A stretch of 64,000 bases of DNA. Source: Cinclus cinclus. Lineage: Eukaryota; Chordata; Aves; Passeriformes; Cinclidae. Every line of letters starts with the position of its first letter. Position 1 is the first letter of the stretch. The notes under the pieces are model-generated. The model searched no databases. It worked only from the letters and a program-made list of their open reading frames with translations, and was not told the DNA's origin. The stretch is taken from contig NC_085052.1 of the NCBI RefSeq assembly GCF_963662255.1, positions 31,196,654 to 31,260,653 of the forward strand. Direction: 5' to 3'. Below are positions 13,001-25,381 of the stretch, piece after piece. Position numbers and translations under genes: made by a program.

Positions 13001-15540
13001 ACTGTATTCTATACAGAAGGGGTTCTGACACTCCTCCTAAATGACTAAGGAACAGGGAAACAAAATTACATGTTAGCAGTAGTAAAGGGATTCTATTAAA
13101 AACAAAAAAAAAATCCCCAGAAAATGAGAAAATGACAGCCATCTGAAGAATGTGGATCCGTATGTGTGACCTTGTTGTCACAAGCTGGTCATGCAAGGGA
13201 GTATCCAAGGAAAGTAGACCTTCCTAGAAAGGAAGTCTGGGATTGTTCAAAGTACCTGTGTATCCTTAAATGACTCTTAGACAGTCACCAGATCTTTTAT
13301 TGTCTTTGTTTTTGTCACACCAGGAGGTTTAAAACCACACTTGCATGGCAACCAGAACGATAATGAGTAGAAGCAGAATGGGAGTTGAAAATAAGGCAGG
13401 CATCCTTAATGGCCAGGGTTCACAGAAGTGCTGCTAATATTCAGCAACTAAAAATGGAACTTTGACTGAACAATTTTCTCTCAGGAAAACAGTAGGTAGT
13501 TTTTCATCAATATTATAAAGAAACACAGATTAAAAAATAGGTTGAGCAAATAGAGAGATAGTTTTCTAAAAAGGCATTTTTACTTAAGTGTCTGCCCTAG
13601 AACAAACTGGGAGGAACAAGAGGAGGCTATGTTTTCATACTACAGAAATCAAGTGAAACCCATGAAATAGATTAGGTTTTAAAAGATTTAAATATGTGTC
13701 ATCTCTCATACATTTTTCTCTTAAAAAAACCCAAAGAAAACACTTTAATTAGGTATTCTTTTTTAGATTCTCCTTATTAAATAAGAAAGCCTCCCTTTTT
13801 AGACAGAACTATTTTTACATCTTAAGTGATAAATTGGCTCCTGTAGCCTGAATTCTAAATCTCTGCACTGAAAATCCAGATTTGTTTTTGGGGTTTATGA
13901 ATTCAAGAGATAAGTAATGGAAAAAAGTAGTGCATTAAGACTTGAATAAACTAAATACTTTTCCCAGCAATACATTATACGGAGCCATTTGCAATACTTA
14001 AGACATAATACAAGCCAATTTATACTCATTGTGCACCATTTGAATGTGTCATTTCGGGGTCACTTCATTGCTAGATGTCACTTTATATGACCATCACATC
14101 ATCCTCACTTTCCTCCTTTAACAGTGCCGTGCCTCTGTCTCTGTGTTTGTACACAGCAGCACAGTGTATGAATGCAGCAGTAAATATGTCTTTCTTTCTG
14201 AGAATATATTTCTCCAGGCTGTACCAGACTGATTCTGAGAAGGGAAATAATTAATCTTGTGCTTCTGCTGAAGACTTCAGTGGCCCCATGTGCAAAAGGG
14301 GGTTCTTCTGTCACCCACCTCATCAGGAAACTCAGCACCTCCTTTTTTTTCCCTTTGCAGCACTGTTCTTACACAAAGGATAAACTTCCCAGACACTCGC
14401 CGTCAAGGAGCAGCAGCCACACAAGTCCTTCCCTGAGAAATCTGGCAATGGATTGTTGGAAGAGAGAAGAAAGTCAATGATGCCACTAATCCTCCTGCAG
14501 CAGGCAGAAGCTGATATTTTAATAAAAATTGCCTTTCAGTATGAACTTTCCCCCTCTCATGTTAAGAGAATTGTTTATATTCAATAAGGGAAAAAATTCC
14601 AATTCCCGTGTCTCAAAAAAAAAAAAAATTCTTTCTGTGGGTCATCAGAGCTGAAAATAAACCAAGCTGGCTGCCTCTGGGGATTTATTGAACTTCAACT
14701 GCCCATGACTCATTCTGGTAATACGAAAAGCAGAATAGCTTTCAAATTTTCTACGTGAAAGACTGAAACAAGGTGCTCAATGCTATTGCATGCTGGAGAG
14801 AGGAAAAATGAAAAGACCGTCTCAACTCTACTACAAAATCTGGCTCTGCTTTACCTCCCTAGCCTGCAGTGCCCACTGGAGCCAGTGGAAAAAGGCTTAA
14901 AAAAACTATAGCTGATCTAGGGAGGAGGAATTTCAAAGTAGCTGTGCATGCACTTCACAAGTCTCACCATCAGAAAGCAAATGAACTCTTTGTGCATTGA
15001 GTGTAGTGGATGCAGAAACAAAGATGTTGTTAAAAAGTGGCTTTTTCAATATGTAAAGAAAGATCAGAATATATAGCAGTACTCTTTCATCCTCATTCCG
15101 TTGAGGGTGGAAGAGAAAGATCATTGCTGCAAGAGAGTGCAGTCTGAATAACGCTCTGGGAGCATTTCCAAACGTGATGGTAAAAAGTTCTCAGAAACAA
15201 GGAGCACTTCAGGCACACCACCATTTCCTACCTTGCCTGAGACAGCCCCTGAAGGGTTAGTGCTGCTCCCCCCTCCCAAGGTGGGCAAATAGAACAAAAG
15301 GCTGCAGCTGTGCCCTGGGTCGGCCCTTTTTAACCACCTCCAGTCCTAGATGGAACAAATAATGTCCTTGTGAGCTGGTTCTGTGCTTGTCACAGCTCTT
15401 TGTCCTTAGGGGTTACGCAAATATCTCTTTTATTTGTTGCAGTCAGTGAAACCCAGATCTCTGCTCCTGACTAAGGACCAGTCGTGACACGGTAGACAGA
15501 TATCATAGGTTTGGCTTTCTCAAATATTGAATTGGATGCT
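13001..15540. other. unannotated unique sequence
   Basis: No gene or interspersed repeat recognised. A tract of about 13 A lies near 14615-14628. A good splice-acceptor-like sequence (long T/C run ending in 'ttgcag') lies near 14340-14360, but the frame behind it matches no protein I know. I do not call an exon. Confidence 0.5.
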
Positions 15541-15563
15541 ATGTGTTGTGCATTATGATATAA

Positions 15564-16162
15564 TGTTAACTTTTGCAGAAGTAGCTATAGCTGAAATAAT
15601 ATAGTAGTAGTAGCTATGGTGCAATAAAAACTAATGCTTTTATTTCTGTAGCTAGCTGGCAATAACTAAAATAACTCAGACATATTTGTACAGTCGGTGA
15701 TGTTGATTTAGAGTACTTGTGGTTAACTTGCAATAACTGAAACAACTAAACCACCAGATAACATTTGATGAGGACCCCTGCTACTGGCACTTGGACAATT
15801 GACAGCTGTCACCTGCTGAAACCACGGAGCAGAGGTCCTTGTGGGGGCTGACACCCCTCCCAAAGCCACAGCCAAAATCACTGCACATGCCCTGAAGTGG
15901 TGGAGCACAGGAGGGGCCATGCTAAAAAGTTCCTGGAATATGTAAACTGGTTAAAAAAAAAAAAGTTTGAATATGCATAATCATTTATGAATATGTATTT
16001 GACCAGAGCAATAGAAAGGCATATAGGAAGGGTTGCTATAGCTACCCTTATAGTTTTTGTTATAGGTGTACCTCTGGCTGCAGCTGCACACCCAGCACTG
16101 TTACTGTTGCTTTATTAATTTTGCTCCCTTGTGTCCTTTACTAATTTTTTTTTTTAAATTCA
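15564..16162 (+). mobile_element. LTR-like block, possible solo LTR of an avian endogenous retrovirus
   Basis: The block opens with TGTTAAC and has a layout expected of an LTR. An AT-rich upstream part holds degenerate repeats: 15658-15675 and 15729-15746 are close copies 71 bases apart, and TTAAC motifs occur at the start and near 15722. A GC-richer middle lies at 15770-15920. TATA-like sequences lie near 16020-16055. Then comes 'gtgtacct', a Cys/Pro-type CA-rich segment and a 'gctttattaattttgct' stretch, which looks like a decayed poly(A)-signal region. The layout resembles songbird ERV LTRs I recall, but I cannot name the family. The ends are approximate, no target duplication is visible, and no viral gene lies on either side. 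Confidence 0.42.
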
Positions 16163-19100
16163 GCTGAGGAGTGGGCTTCATTTCTCACATGTGATGATGG
16201 TCTTCAGCTGCTGGGAAGCAGCAGGCAAATTCTGTAAGTGCCTCCTAACTGTTCCTAACTCTGCAAGCCATGGATGGAACACTGCAGCACCTCATTTACA
16301 CCCCAGATCCTGGAAATGTGGGGCACATCTACAAGAGAGTGAGAGTGCTTCAGCTTGAAATGAGGATGAATCAGGGAATACGAGCCATGTATTTGTCTGT
16401 GGGGAGTATTTGTCAAATTTGTCCCCATACTCCTCAGCAGGGGGAGGTGTCTGGTGACCAAGACCTGCAGCTCCTCTTGTCAATATATCTGTAGCTGCTT
16501 ACATGAGATGGTACCTGCATAAATTTCAGTCTCAAAATCAATGCACTGATAACAGAGGATAACAGAGGCTAAGGCTGCTTACTTCCAGTCCTTGTTCCAC
16601 CAGTCTTACTTCATTCGTTGCAGCAGGAGGCATCTTAGCAAAAAAGCTGAGAGAGCTAAGTAAACAAAAAAAAAATAAAATTGAGGGTATCAGACTTGAA
16701 TAAAAAGAATGGGTGGTATTTAATACACTTTTTATGCATTTTTGTCTTTCTGGGGGAATCATGAAGATTGATTACTCAACAACCAGTTCTTAAGGGACTG
16801 AATAAGTAAGTAGTAGCATGATGCCCATCTGTTCCTGTATCTGATGCCTGCATGCCACAGTGCCAACCTCTGCAGTGGTGCCCTACAATCCAGCACAGAT
16901 AATTTGGGGTTGCTGGCCCTGGAGAAGCAGAGTGGGGTCAGTGGGGGAAGGTGCTGGTAATGTCCCTGGCTGGTCAGGTGTGAGAGCTCGTGGGGGGCTG
17001 CAGCTCAGTAACTGGCCTTGGGAGCACAGGTGAATATGGCTCCCTTCCAAAGAGGTTCAAGTGACTCCTCTTCTGTGTAGTCGCAGCTGTAAAGTGATCT
17101 GGCTTCCCTGTGCAGCCCTGGACTTGTCCAAAGAAAATAGAGAGAGAAATGGAACATTTACAGAGTAGAATGAGATGGTAATGGTCTGAGCTTCTCTCTT
17201 TTTCCTTTTCTTTTATTTTTAAGTGTTCTTCATTGCTAAACTGCTGTGCTTGACGGAGGGAGAATTTACTTTCAGCTCCTTCTGCTAGAAAGAGTTTAGA
17301 AGAAAGGGAAAGGAGTCAGGAGCAGGGAGCCAAATCTTCTGCCTACTGAAGGTGGGAGTGTTCATGACTGTGGGTATCATCTACAAAAGACTGTCCAAGG
17401 AAGATGGGAAGGACTGAAAGAAAAATGGAATAGATGTTAGATCTGAAGCATCCTTTATCACTTCAGCCCACTTACTGAATCCACTGAAAATCTGTCTTTT
17501 AACTTTACCTTTTCTATTGTGTCTTTGTTTTGAAAACCTCACCTCCACTAGACAATATGATACAGTTTGCTAATGGTTGATCCGATGGGATTGCTCCTTC
17601 ATGAAGGCAGATCTCTCACACAGGGCACTCTGCACTGAGCACAGCAACTCTGGGAAAAGCATCCCCCAGAAAGCAGTCTGACTTTCATCTGGAGACATTA
17701 GGAGTTGTCTACTCATTCTCTGAGTAATCTCAATAAGATCTGTAGAATTGGCTATGTAAGATACTGAGCATCTGGTGTTAGTAAGAAATCCCAGTTTCTG
17801 TACAATTTCAGAGTAAAATGTGAAGTACTGAGTGTGAAGAGTAGACTGAAAAAAATAATTAAATGAAATTAAGATTCAGGTCTAGCTTTTTCCACACTTA
17901 TTTCAAAGTCTGTTGTCATAGCTACTGCAGCATAAGGCTGGCTTAGTTTGTTCACTTTTTCTTTAGACATGTTCACCTTTTTAAGAAAATTGAAGTAACT
18001 AAGCAAATACCTGGAGAGAAAAAAATCAAAGTTGTCCTTTGCGCAGCCATAATTTTATCATGATTTATTATTTGGATCAGGGATATTCAGCCTTTATCAG
18101 CCAGGAGCCCTTTGTTCCTCAGGCCACAAAACCAGAAAATAGTTCAATGAATAGTTCAAACTTCAAAAGGGTAAAAATTCAGCACGTCACTGTCCCCTCA
18201 CTCTCACTTGTTAACATAAGTTATCAGATTATTTTATTATGGCTTCAAACTTTTGGCTTCTAGGAGCAAAATAACATTTTGATTTCTGGGCTCAGGAGGT
18301 ACCCAAGGTTTAGACATATCTGAAAACATTAACCTTTTAAATTTGGCTTAAGCTATGGCAGAAACATGGTATTACTTAGCTCTTTATTTATACTGCTCAT
18401 CTTACACCAATCTTTTAGTCTAGAATTAGTTTTTACATCCCATTATCGGACAATTTAGATGAAGCATTTTGCTTAGGTAAAACTGTGATCTTTAGATTGG
18501 ACTGCAAGTTGGAAGTTAATGATTATTTTATTGCAGGTCAAGTATAATTTATGTCACCTGCCTGAGTCAGTTTGTGTGCCTGGCCTGTGAGCTTGCTCCT
18601 GTATCCTTTGCCTCTCTTGTGGCCCTGCCCCTGTGCATGACTCATTTTTTGAGTGAGTTTCCTCCCATCTTAGGGCACTTTAGCCCTTAGCTGAGCTGGA
18701 TCCCAGTTTACCACATTTGGGGAATTCCCTCTGGCCAAGAATTGATTTTTATATACAATATGTCAAATAATAGGCGCTGGCAGAGATTTTATGTGTCATT
18801 GCTGTAATGATCTGACAGATGGGTGTCTTATCTCAGGAAAAGATGGAGAAAGGAATGTCTTGCTGTGCAGATGGGAAATATCTCCTAACCCCCCTGTGTC
18901 AGCCACAACTTGATAACATACCTTGTTTCTGCTTTGCCTGGTGCCCAGTGGTTTTTTGAACTGTCGTGCGAATAATTTGAATCATAATTTAGTCAGATTT
19001 TTAAATGTTCCTTAATCTATAATTTCAAATATGTGGTTTCCAAAAGTCTGCAGTGCCAATAGCTGTTTTGTTCTTTTACAGGGAAATTTTTTTCTATAAA

Positions 19101-19777
19101 AGTGAGTGAGAAGTGAGTGGGAATGAATTGGGGTATTAATCAGCTTCAAGACAATTTTCTAGAACTTTCAACTAGGCAATTCTCTGACAAGAGGCAAAGC
19201 AATGATTGTGCAAAATGCTTGAGCTTGCAGATAAGCCTGAACCATGAGATATCATTTGTAAAAACTGAAATCCATGCCATATTTAGCTTTCTGCTCTCTT
19301 TAAACATGGTTATTTTAACTTGTTTGCTGTCCATAGGCTCTCTTTCTGGCTTAGAGATATGTATATACTTCACTGGATCTGGACCTAATTAAGCAAATTC
19401 CATCTGGTTTTGCCCCTGGCTTTTCTGGCTGATAGTGATGCAGAAATTCATGGGGACTGTATTTTCCCAATTTTTATCCAGCTCTAAAAAATGAGATTGT
19501 TTCTCTGTATATTGCATGAAGAACCACTCTGCATGCCTTGAAAGGGTGCACAAGAAAACACAGTTAAGAAATTAGTGTTTAATGCAGTATTTTACATATG
19601 GCAATAGTTACATGCTATATATTGCTAAGTATGAAATTACTGTCTACAAGTGAAAATTCTTTCATTTCCTTAATTATAATGTTCTCCTGTTCTGGAGCTT
19701 GCCTTTCCTTAAGCACAATCCTAGAAACAAACACACTGTTGGTTAACTGGCTAGGCTGTGCTCCTGGTATTTTGGGG
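16163..19777. other. unannotated unique sequence
   Basis: No gene recognised. The perfect 10-base duplication 'gataacagag' lies near 16550-16569. A GC-richer stretch runs from about 16860 to 17130 without CpG clustering. Frames are short throughout. Confidence 0.5.

Positions 19778-19809
<32 letters not shown>
19778..19809 (+). repeat. (TTTTG)n microsatellite
   Basis: About five tandem TTTTG units flanked by GGGG on the left. Pure simple repeat. Confidence 0.9.
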
Positions 19810-22500
19810 GTCCAGTATAAAGCTAAATGTGGCCTGTTGATCAATATTTTATGTTCAAAAAAAAGGAATATTCCTCTGGCAGTAACAATAATCATGGGTG
19901 GGTTTGTGTGTTTAGGTGTAAGGGTTGGTTGCTGGATGCTTAATGATCAAGCTGTAAGAGAATTTTGTGCTGTGCTGGGTCAGTTGCTGAGAGTCAATAT
20001 GCATATGCAGGTAAACAAGCATGTGATTACCCATTGATGTCAGAGTGAGATTTTGTAGAAAAATCAGTTTTTGTCAAACAATTACTTTTTAAAGAAACTA
20101 ATTGAGACATGTTTTGATGTAAAACTAAAAATACTGAGTGTACACCTGTTCTTTCTTCCTCCTAGACACTTTTTGTGCCTAGTATAGCACGGATGGATTG
20201 GTTTTCCTTACACCTGGCTGCTTGAGGGGTAGGCAGGGAGATGGATTTAGCAGCTGCTATCCCCACGCCCCTTGGTTTTAGGCAACACCTCTTTAGTATC
20301 TACAGAGCTGTTTCAGCTTTTCCTGAGCTCCCTTTGGCTGGCTGGCAGGCTCTCGTGGCAGACTCGGTTGCAATGTGCCTGGGAGGCCACGCCGTGCTCT
20401 CAGGAGGATGGGGTTGGTGGCAACCCAGCCAAGGCAGAGGGCAGCTGGACGTAAACCACGTGTACAGCGCAGGATGCTCTCACCTCACCTGCACTGGGGG
20501 CTGTGCGAGTGTGTGCTTGGCTGGTGCACATGACACTGGGAAGAAACACAGCAGTGTGCCAGGGGCCCCAAGGCACAACGTGAGCAGCCTCCTCTCTTTC
20601 TGCAAACAAGCAGGGTCGGGCCATCGTCTGCAGTAGTGGTGTTTTATAATTCAGCGTGCCATGCCAGCTTGCACGTCACAAAAACTGTCATTTCACTGAA
20701 AAATCTTTGAAGTCAACTGTAATGAGAAATTTTGTTTCTCAGCTGTTTTTGCGTTGCTATGATATTAATGTAGCCACGGGGCTAGGCAGCTGATCAGACC
20801 TGGAAAGGCAAATTTTGGATCGGTCTCCCTTTTCTTTCTCTAAGGAGTCAGTGTCCCCCATTGCTGCTCCAAAAAGGCTCCTAGGAACATCTCGAGCACA
20901 TTGGTCCATGAGTAGAAGAAATCCCTCTTGAGAGTGAAAATCTTAGTGGTGGTATGATGCTAGGATAGATTTCTACTATCTTATCTCTTCCCTCTCCCAT
21001 ATAACAAGATGACCAGAGAAAATCTGGGCTGCAGCAACATGGCCAATATTTTGCTCCAGCTGTCCTTCTAGCAAAATGAAATTGCTGCAATAGCTTCTGT
21101 GTCCTGTCTGATTTAGTAGAACTAAAACTGCTTGGTTTTATGAGAATAAATGAGTAATCCGGAGTAGATTTGGAAGGAGCAAGACAAAGCTCTCTTTGCT
21201 AGTAACAGAACTGGATGAAACATGCTGTATTTAAAACTTTAGATGATTCCTGGAGTACTGGCAACACCACTTTAGGCAGTTGAACTGTATTTTTCTCATC
21301 AGATCTGTATATATTGAAGGTTTAATATTTCATTGGATCATTTAGCTTTAAAAAAAACCTCTCCATGAACATAACGTTTTTTTGGTAGCAAACATTCCAG
21401 CTGCTTTCTCCTCACTTTGAAAACTCAGTCATGGTCTACCATTTATGAGGACAATTCTTGGTTGGCCCAGGTAGGATGAGTGCTCTAAAAAAACCTATAA
21501 AGTTCCAAGAAGAGGGAACAAGAAGATTTCAAACTGTTTTTTTAATATCCCAGTAAAAATAGACAAATCATAAGTTCAGAGTCTTAAACTAAGATAATGT
21601 TTCTGTTTTGGAACTTTTAGTAAGATGTTGAAAACAAAATATCTTTGTGTGACTAACTGTAACTGGTTTTTATAAGCTGCTGTGCCCTCTTGAAGGGGGA
21701 ATATGGTGAGAAATTTAGTTACACATATAAATACTATATATTTATATATCAATAAATCATATATATTATTCATATAGATAAATCTACCAGAAATTTAACG
21801 GTATCAGCCATCATGAAGGTGGTTAATGATGAACTTTTACAGGGTAAAACTCAAACTTTCTGGTTAGTCAGTGAAAAAGACTCAGCTGTTTTCTGAGGTG
21901 TTCTGAATGACCACTTGGCAATCATCCCTGAGAGCACAGAGTGCACACTGGTAGTTTAGGTGCATAAGTTAAACAGCAACAGCTCAGCAAGTGCTTCTTG
22001 AGTTTTTTGCAGCAATAAAATATTTGGATGGTTTTATATAGGATATTTTTTACCTGAAGTGATTTGTTCTGTCACAGAAATATCCCAGTAGGTGCTCATC
22101 AGTTTTAAGAGATATTTTCTAGCATTATTAATATTTTGTGCGGTTGTTCCCCATAAATTAAAATTCTTTTTCTAAATGATATGTCCTCTTCATTTTTAAT
22201 CCTTTCATGTTTTGTCAAGGCATTGTGTTTTGACTTTGTGCCCCCATTAAACACAGAGAGCAATTATCACATGTGGGAATCTTCACCTCCTGTGATCCCT
22301 GAGCAGTGTAGAGCAGTTGCTCAGGATCACTGCTCATGACTCTACTTCATCTGCATGTGTAAGCACTCCTACTTTTTCTTTTTTAAGCAGAGCAATAGTG
22401 CTTCTTCTGTAACTTAGCCAAGACCATCTCTCAGTGTCCCCAAGCTGATTTCTCTTCAGCAGTTCCCATCTGAAGGTGCCCAAGGGTGGGGACTGCAGGC
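19810..22500. other. unique sequence with a GC-richer patch
   Basis: About 20190-20640 is clearly richer in G and C than its surroundings and holds a dozen or so scattered CpGs and one CACGTG E-box core near 20457. It is not dense enough for a typical CpG island. The 131-codon + strand frame there resembles no protein I know. The rest is AT-rich, including an A/T stretch at about 21720-21785. Confidence 0.45.
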
Positions 22501-22557
22501 AATCCAATCCAATCCAATCCAATCCAATCCAATCCAATCCAATCCAATCCAATCCAC
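22501..22557 (+). repeat. (AATCC)11 pentanucleotide microsatellite
   Basis: Eleven perfect AATCC units, read as GGATT on the other strand. Because the unit is five bases, it reads as an open five-residue repeat in every frame, which explains the repetitive peptides on both strands. The perfect register suggests recent expansion and likely length polymorphism. Confidence 0.97.
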
Positions 22558-23861
22558 CATCCCAATGACATAAATTCAATATCACATTACTCAGATGTGT
22601 GTCAGCCCCTGCACAGGTATTTTGCTTCTTTAACAGATGAAGTTTTCTCAGCTTGGGCACTCTCTAGGTGGGCAGCGTGGATGACATAGAATTGTGAAAG
22701 CTAGCTTAGATCATCCTCTCCTCTGTTAATTTCTAGCACTGGCAGGTATCTAAATCAATGAGAAGGAAAAGGAGACTGTAGCATTCAGGTAAATAAGGCA
22801 AAGAAGGGCAGGCTGTGGATGTTTGACCAAAAGCACTGCAGAGAACAGAGCTGTGCAGTAGGGCCCCCTCCAGAGGCAGCTGGGTAGGCTCCTGAAGAAA
22901 TCAGCTCAGTTTCAAAACTAATTGGAAGGGAGGAAAAGGGTAGATACAGAACATGGGTGCTTTGTGGCAGTCTCATGTGAACAGGAGAAATCCAGGTAAG
23001 TTGTTGATTACTTCAGCTTATTTTTTCTTTCTAAAGGATAATAGCTTCATAGAAAATCAATTTTCTGAAGGAAGCAACCAAGGGATATCCAAGGCAACAA
23101 ATAAGTGTATAGCCATAAAAGATGTGTTTTGCAGGTAGAATTAGTACACTGGGGGATGGGATCTTAATGGGAAATTTAACATCAGAAAAAGCCTATCAGA
23201 GTAGCTGAAGAAAATATGTGAAGAAAGCAGCTATAAAGAAGCAGTTTGGACATATATGTAATCCCAAGTACCTGCAAATAGAAAACCAGCCAAACTCAAT
23301 GCACCCCTCTGCTGCTGGGTGCAAGGAAAGCCAGGTGTGCTGTTCAGGCAAGCTCAAAGAGATAAAATAAATTAATAATTTTCTAACTGGTCTATAAAAT
23401 CTTCAGCTAATGTCAAGACAAAAGTAAACTACATGGCAAAGGTGAAAGAGAGGGAAAATTCAGCTTGTAGAATAATTATCTGTTTGAGGTATGGTAGAGG
23501 AGCTGTTTTCTCTTCACAGCAGGGAACAGCACTGATGCACAAGAGAAAATGTTCCAACTAGGTGCTGTGTGGCACATGCATCACAAAAAAGGCAGTGGAG
23601 GAAAACAAACCAAAAAACCATGAATTTTCTAGATGTGTGTTTACTTAGGGTAGTCTTCTTGCTCACTGCAAAAGCTTCAAGCTGACTCTGACTCTCATTA
23701 GGAGTAATACCAAAAGTGATGGACAATAACGAAATGAAGGGATTTTTGCAAGCTGATATGTGGCCACTTTAAGAAATTATAGATGTGACCAAGACACGTG
23801 AAAATCCTCAAAAGGGAGATGTGGAAATGAAAGAATTTATCAAAAAAAAGGGAAATTCCTT
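22558..23861. other. unannotated unique sequence
   Basis: No gene or repeat recognised. Frames are at most about 70 codons. The sequence becomes LTR-derived at 23862. Confidence 0.55.
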
Positions 23862-24447
23862 TGTGCTGGCTTTGGATGGGATAGAGTTTTTTCATTTGCT
23901 GTAGCCAGTACAAAACTGTGTTTTGGATTTATGCTGGGAACAGTGTTGATAAAACAGAGATTTTTCATTAATCCTGGCCAGCACTTACAGCCAGGGTCCT
24001 TTTTGCTCTTCACCCCACCAGAGAGGGACTGGGTGTGCACAAGGAGTTGGAAGGGGACACAGCCAGGACAGCTGACACCAAGTGAACCGAAGGATATCTC
24101 ATATAAAGTATGGCATCATGCTCAGCACATAAAGCTGGAGAAACAAGGAATGGGGGAGGGACATTTGGAGTGCTGGTACTTGTCTTTTCAAGTGACCATT
24201 GTGCATGATGGAGTCCTGCTTTCCTGGGGATGGCTGAGTCTCTACCTGCCCATGGGAAGTGGGGAGGGAATTTCTTGTTTTCCTTTGCTTTTATGCATGA
24301 CTTCTGCTTGTCCTGTTAAGCTGTCTTTAACACAACTCTTGTGTTTTCTCCCTCTTACCCTTTGGGTTCCCTTCCCCATCCTGTCCAGGGGTGAGTGAGT
24401 GAGTAGCTGAGTCATGCTTAGTTTCTAGCTTGGCTTAAACCATGGCA
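23862..24447 (+). mobile_element. old avian ERV solo LTR (ERVL-type)
   Basis: This is a near-complete long terminal repeat of a family that is widespread in birds. It opens with 'tgtgctgg...gggatagag' and ends with 'cttaaaccatggca', the expected TG...CA ends. Between them, recognisable blocks follow in order: 'gttgata' near 23945, 'ggacacagccagg.cagctgac' near 24055, 'catcatgctcagca' with a TATA-like 'cataaag' near 24125-24134, 'gatggagtcctgctttcctgggga' near 24206, 'cctgcccatgggaagt' near 24246, and the poly(A) region 'cctgttaagctgtcttta', where the usual ATTAAA has decayed. About a fifth or more of positions differ from the consensus I recall, so it is old. No gag, pol or env follows, and no clear target duplication remains. 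The 155-codon frame inside is a by-product. Confidence 0.78.
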
Positions 24448-25335
24448 TTTGGACAAAACTGTAAAAATATGTTTATTCCAGACTTGGCAAGATAACTGGG
24501 AGCCTACTATTTCATTTGATTCAACTGGGCAAAAAAAAAAAAGGATAATTTATTGCTTTCAAAATTCCATTTCAAGGGCAGTCTGTACAACACAAGAGAG
24601 ATTCCAGAGATGATACTGTGTAGATTTTGCAAATGGCAGGATCTGACAGAAGCATGGGATAAAACTACTTGCATGGCTACTCAAATGCTGAAAGTGATTA
24701 GAACAAGGGCTCTTTCTACCTCTTCTTTCTGACCTTTGAAATCAGGTTAGGAGTGATTAGATACCACTGATGTCACTCTAGCTAAGCAGAAAACAAAGCA
24801 CTTCTGTAACACATTAGGGACATAGTGGATGTATCTTTAAGGAGCAACTGAGAAAGAGAAGATTTTCTGAAGATAATTAAGCTTAGAAAACAGAATGCTA
24901 AAAATCAAGTGGTTCATCTGGAGAAGTTATTGTTGCAGAAAACCTCTCAGGTGGGATTTGGCTCACGAGTGGAGAGGTGAGCTCTGCTGTCCTTAGCTCC
25001 TGTCTCTGGCTGTAATAAACATATCAGGGTGCTGCTGGAGGAGTGTGCATTGTGGAGCTGTGTGGTTCAAGTTTGTAACAACACACAAAAAGGTGTTCTC
25101 AGCATAGCAACAGCTTTTACATTGCTGAGGTTGCTATGTTTGATCTTGAGCCCACAAAGATGAAGCCTAAAGTGCAATACTGTTCTGGAAAGAACTTCCA
25201 GTGGCCCATCAGTTCCTGCACTGTTTCAGACAGATTGAGATAAAACCAACAAGAACAAAAGATAAAATGTGGAAGACTCAAAGGAACAAGTGAATGAAAT
25301 ACAGCAACTGTTCTGTATAAAGACATCAGAAATAA

Positions 25336-25336
<1 letters not shown>
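24448..25336. other. unannotated unique sequence
   Basis: No gene recognised. A run of about 12 A lies near 24531-24542. The sequence just after the LTR does not look retroviral, which supports a solo LTR. Confidence 0.55.

Positions 25337-25378
<42 letters not shown>
25337..25378 (+). repeat. poly(A) tract, 42 bases uninterrupted
   Basis: The longest A homopolymer in the window. A processed retrocopy tail would leave 3'-UTR-like sequence upstream with AATAAA 10-30 bases before it, and a target duplication beyond it. I see no AATAAA in the last 40 bases and no obvious duplication, so I call it a simple repeat. Poly-Phe and poly-Lys frames here are artefacts. Confidence 0.93.

Positions 25379-25381
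<3 letters not shown>

Noticed and set aside
14340..14480. Possible exon after a strong splice-acceptor-like tract
   Set aside because: No donor site in frame and the translation matches no protein I know.
20190..20640. CpG island or promoter
   Set aside because: GC-rich, but CpG is well below expectation for that composition and there is no core promoter or coding exon nearby.
23931..24398. 155-codon + strand frame
   Set aside because: It lies wholly inside the solo LTR and matches non-coding LTR blocks.
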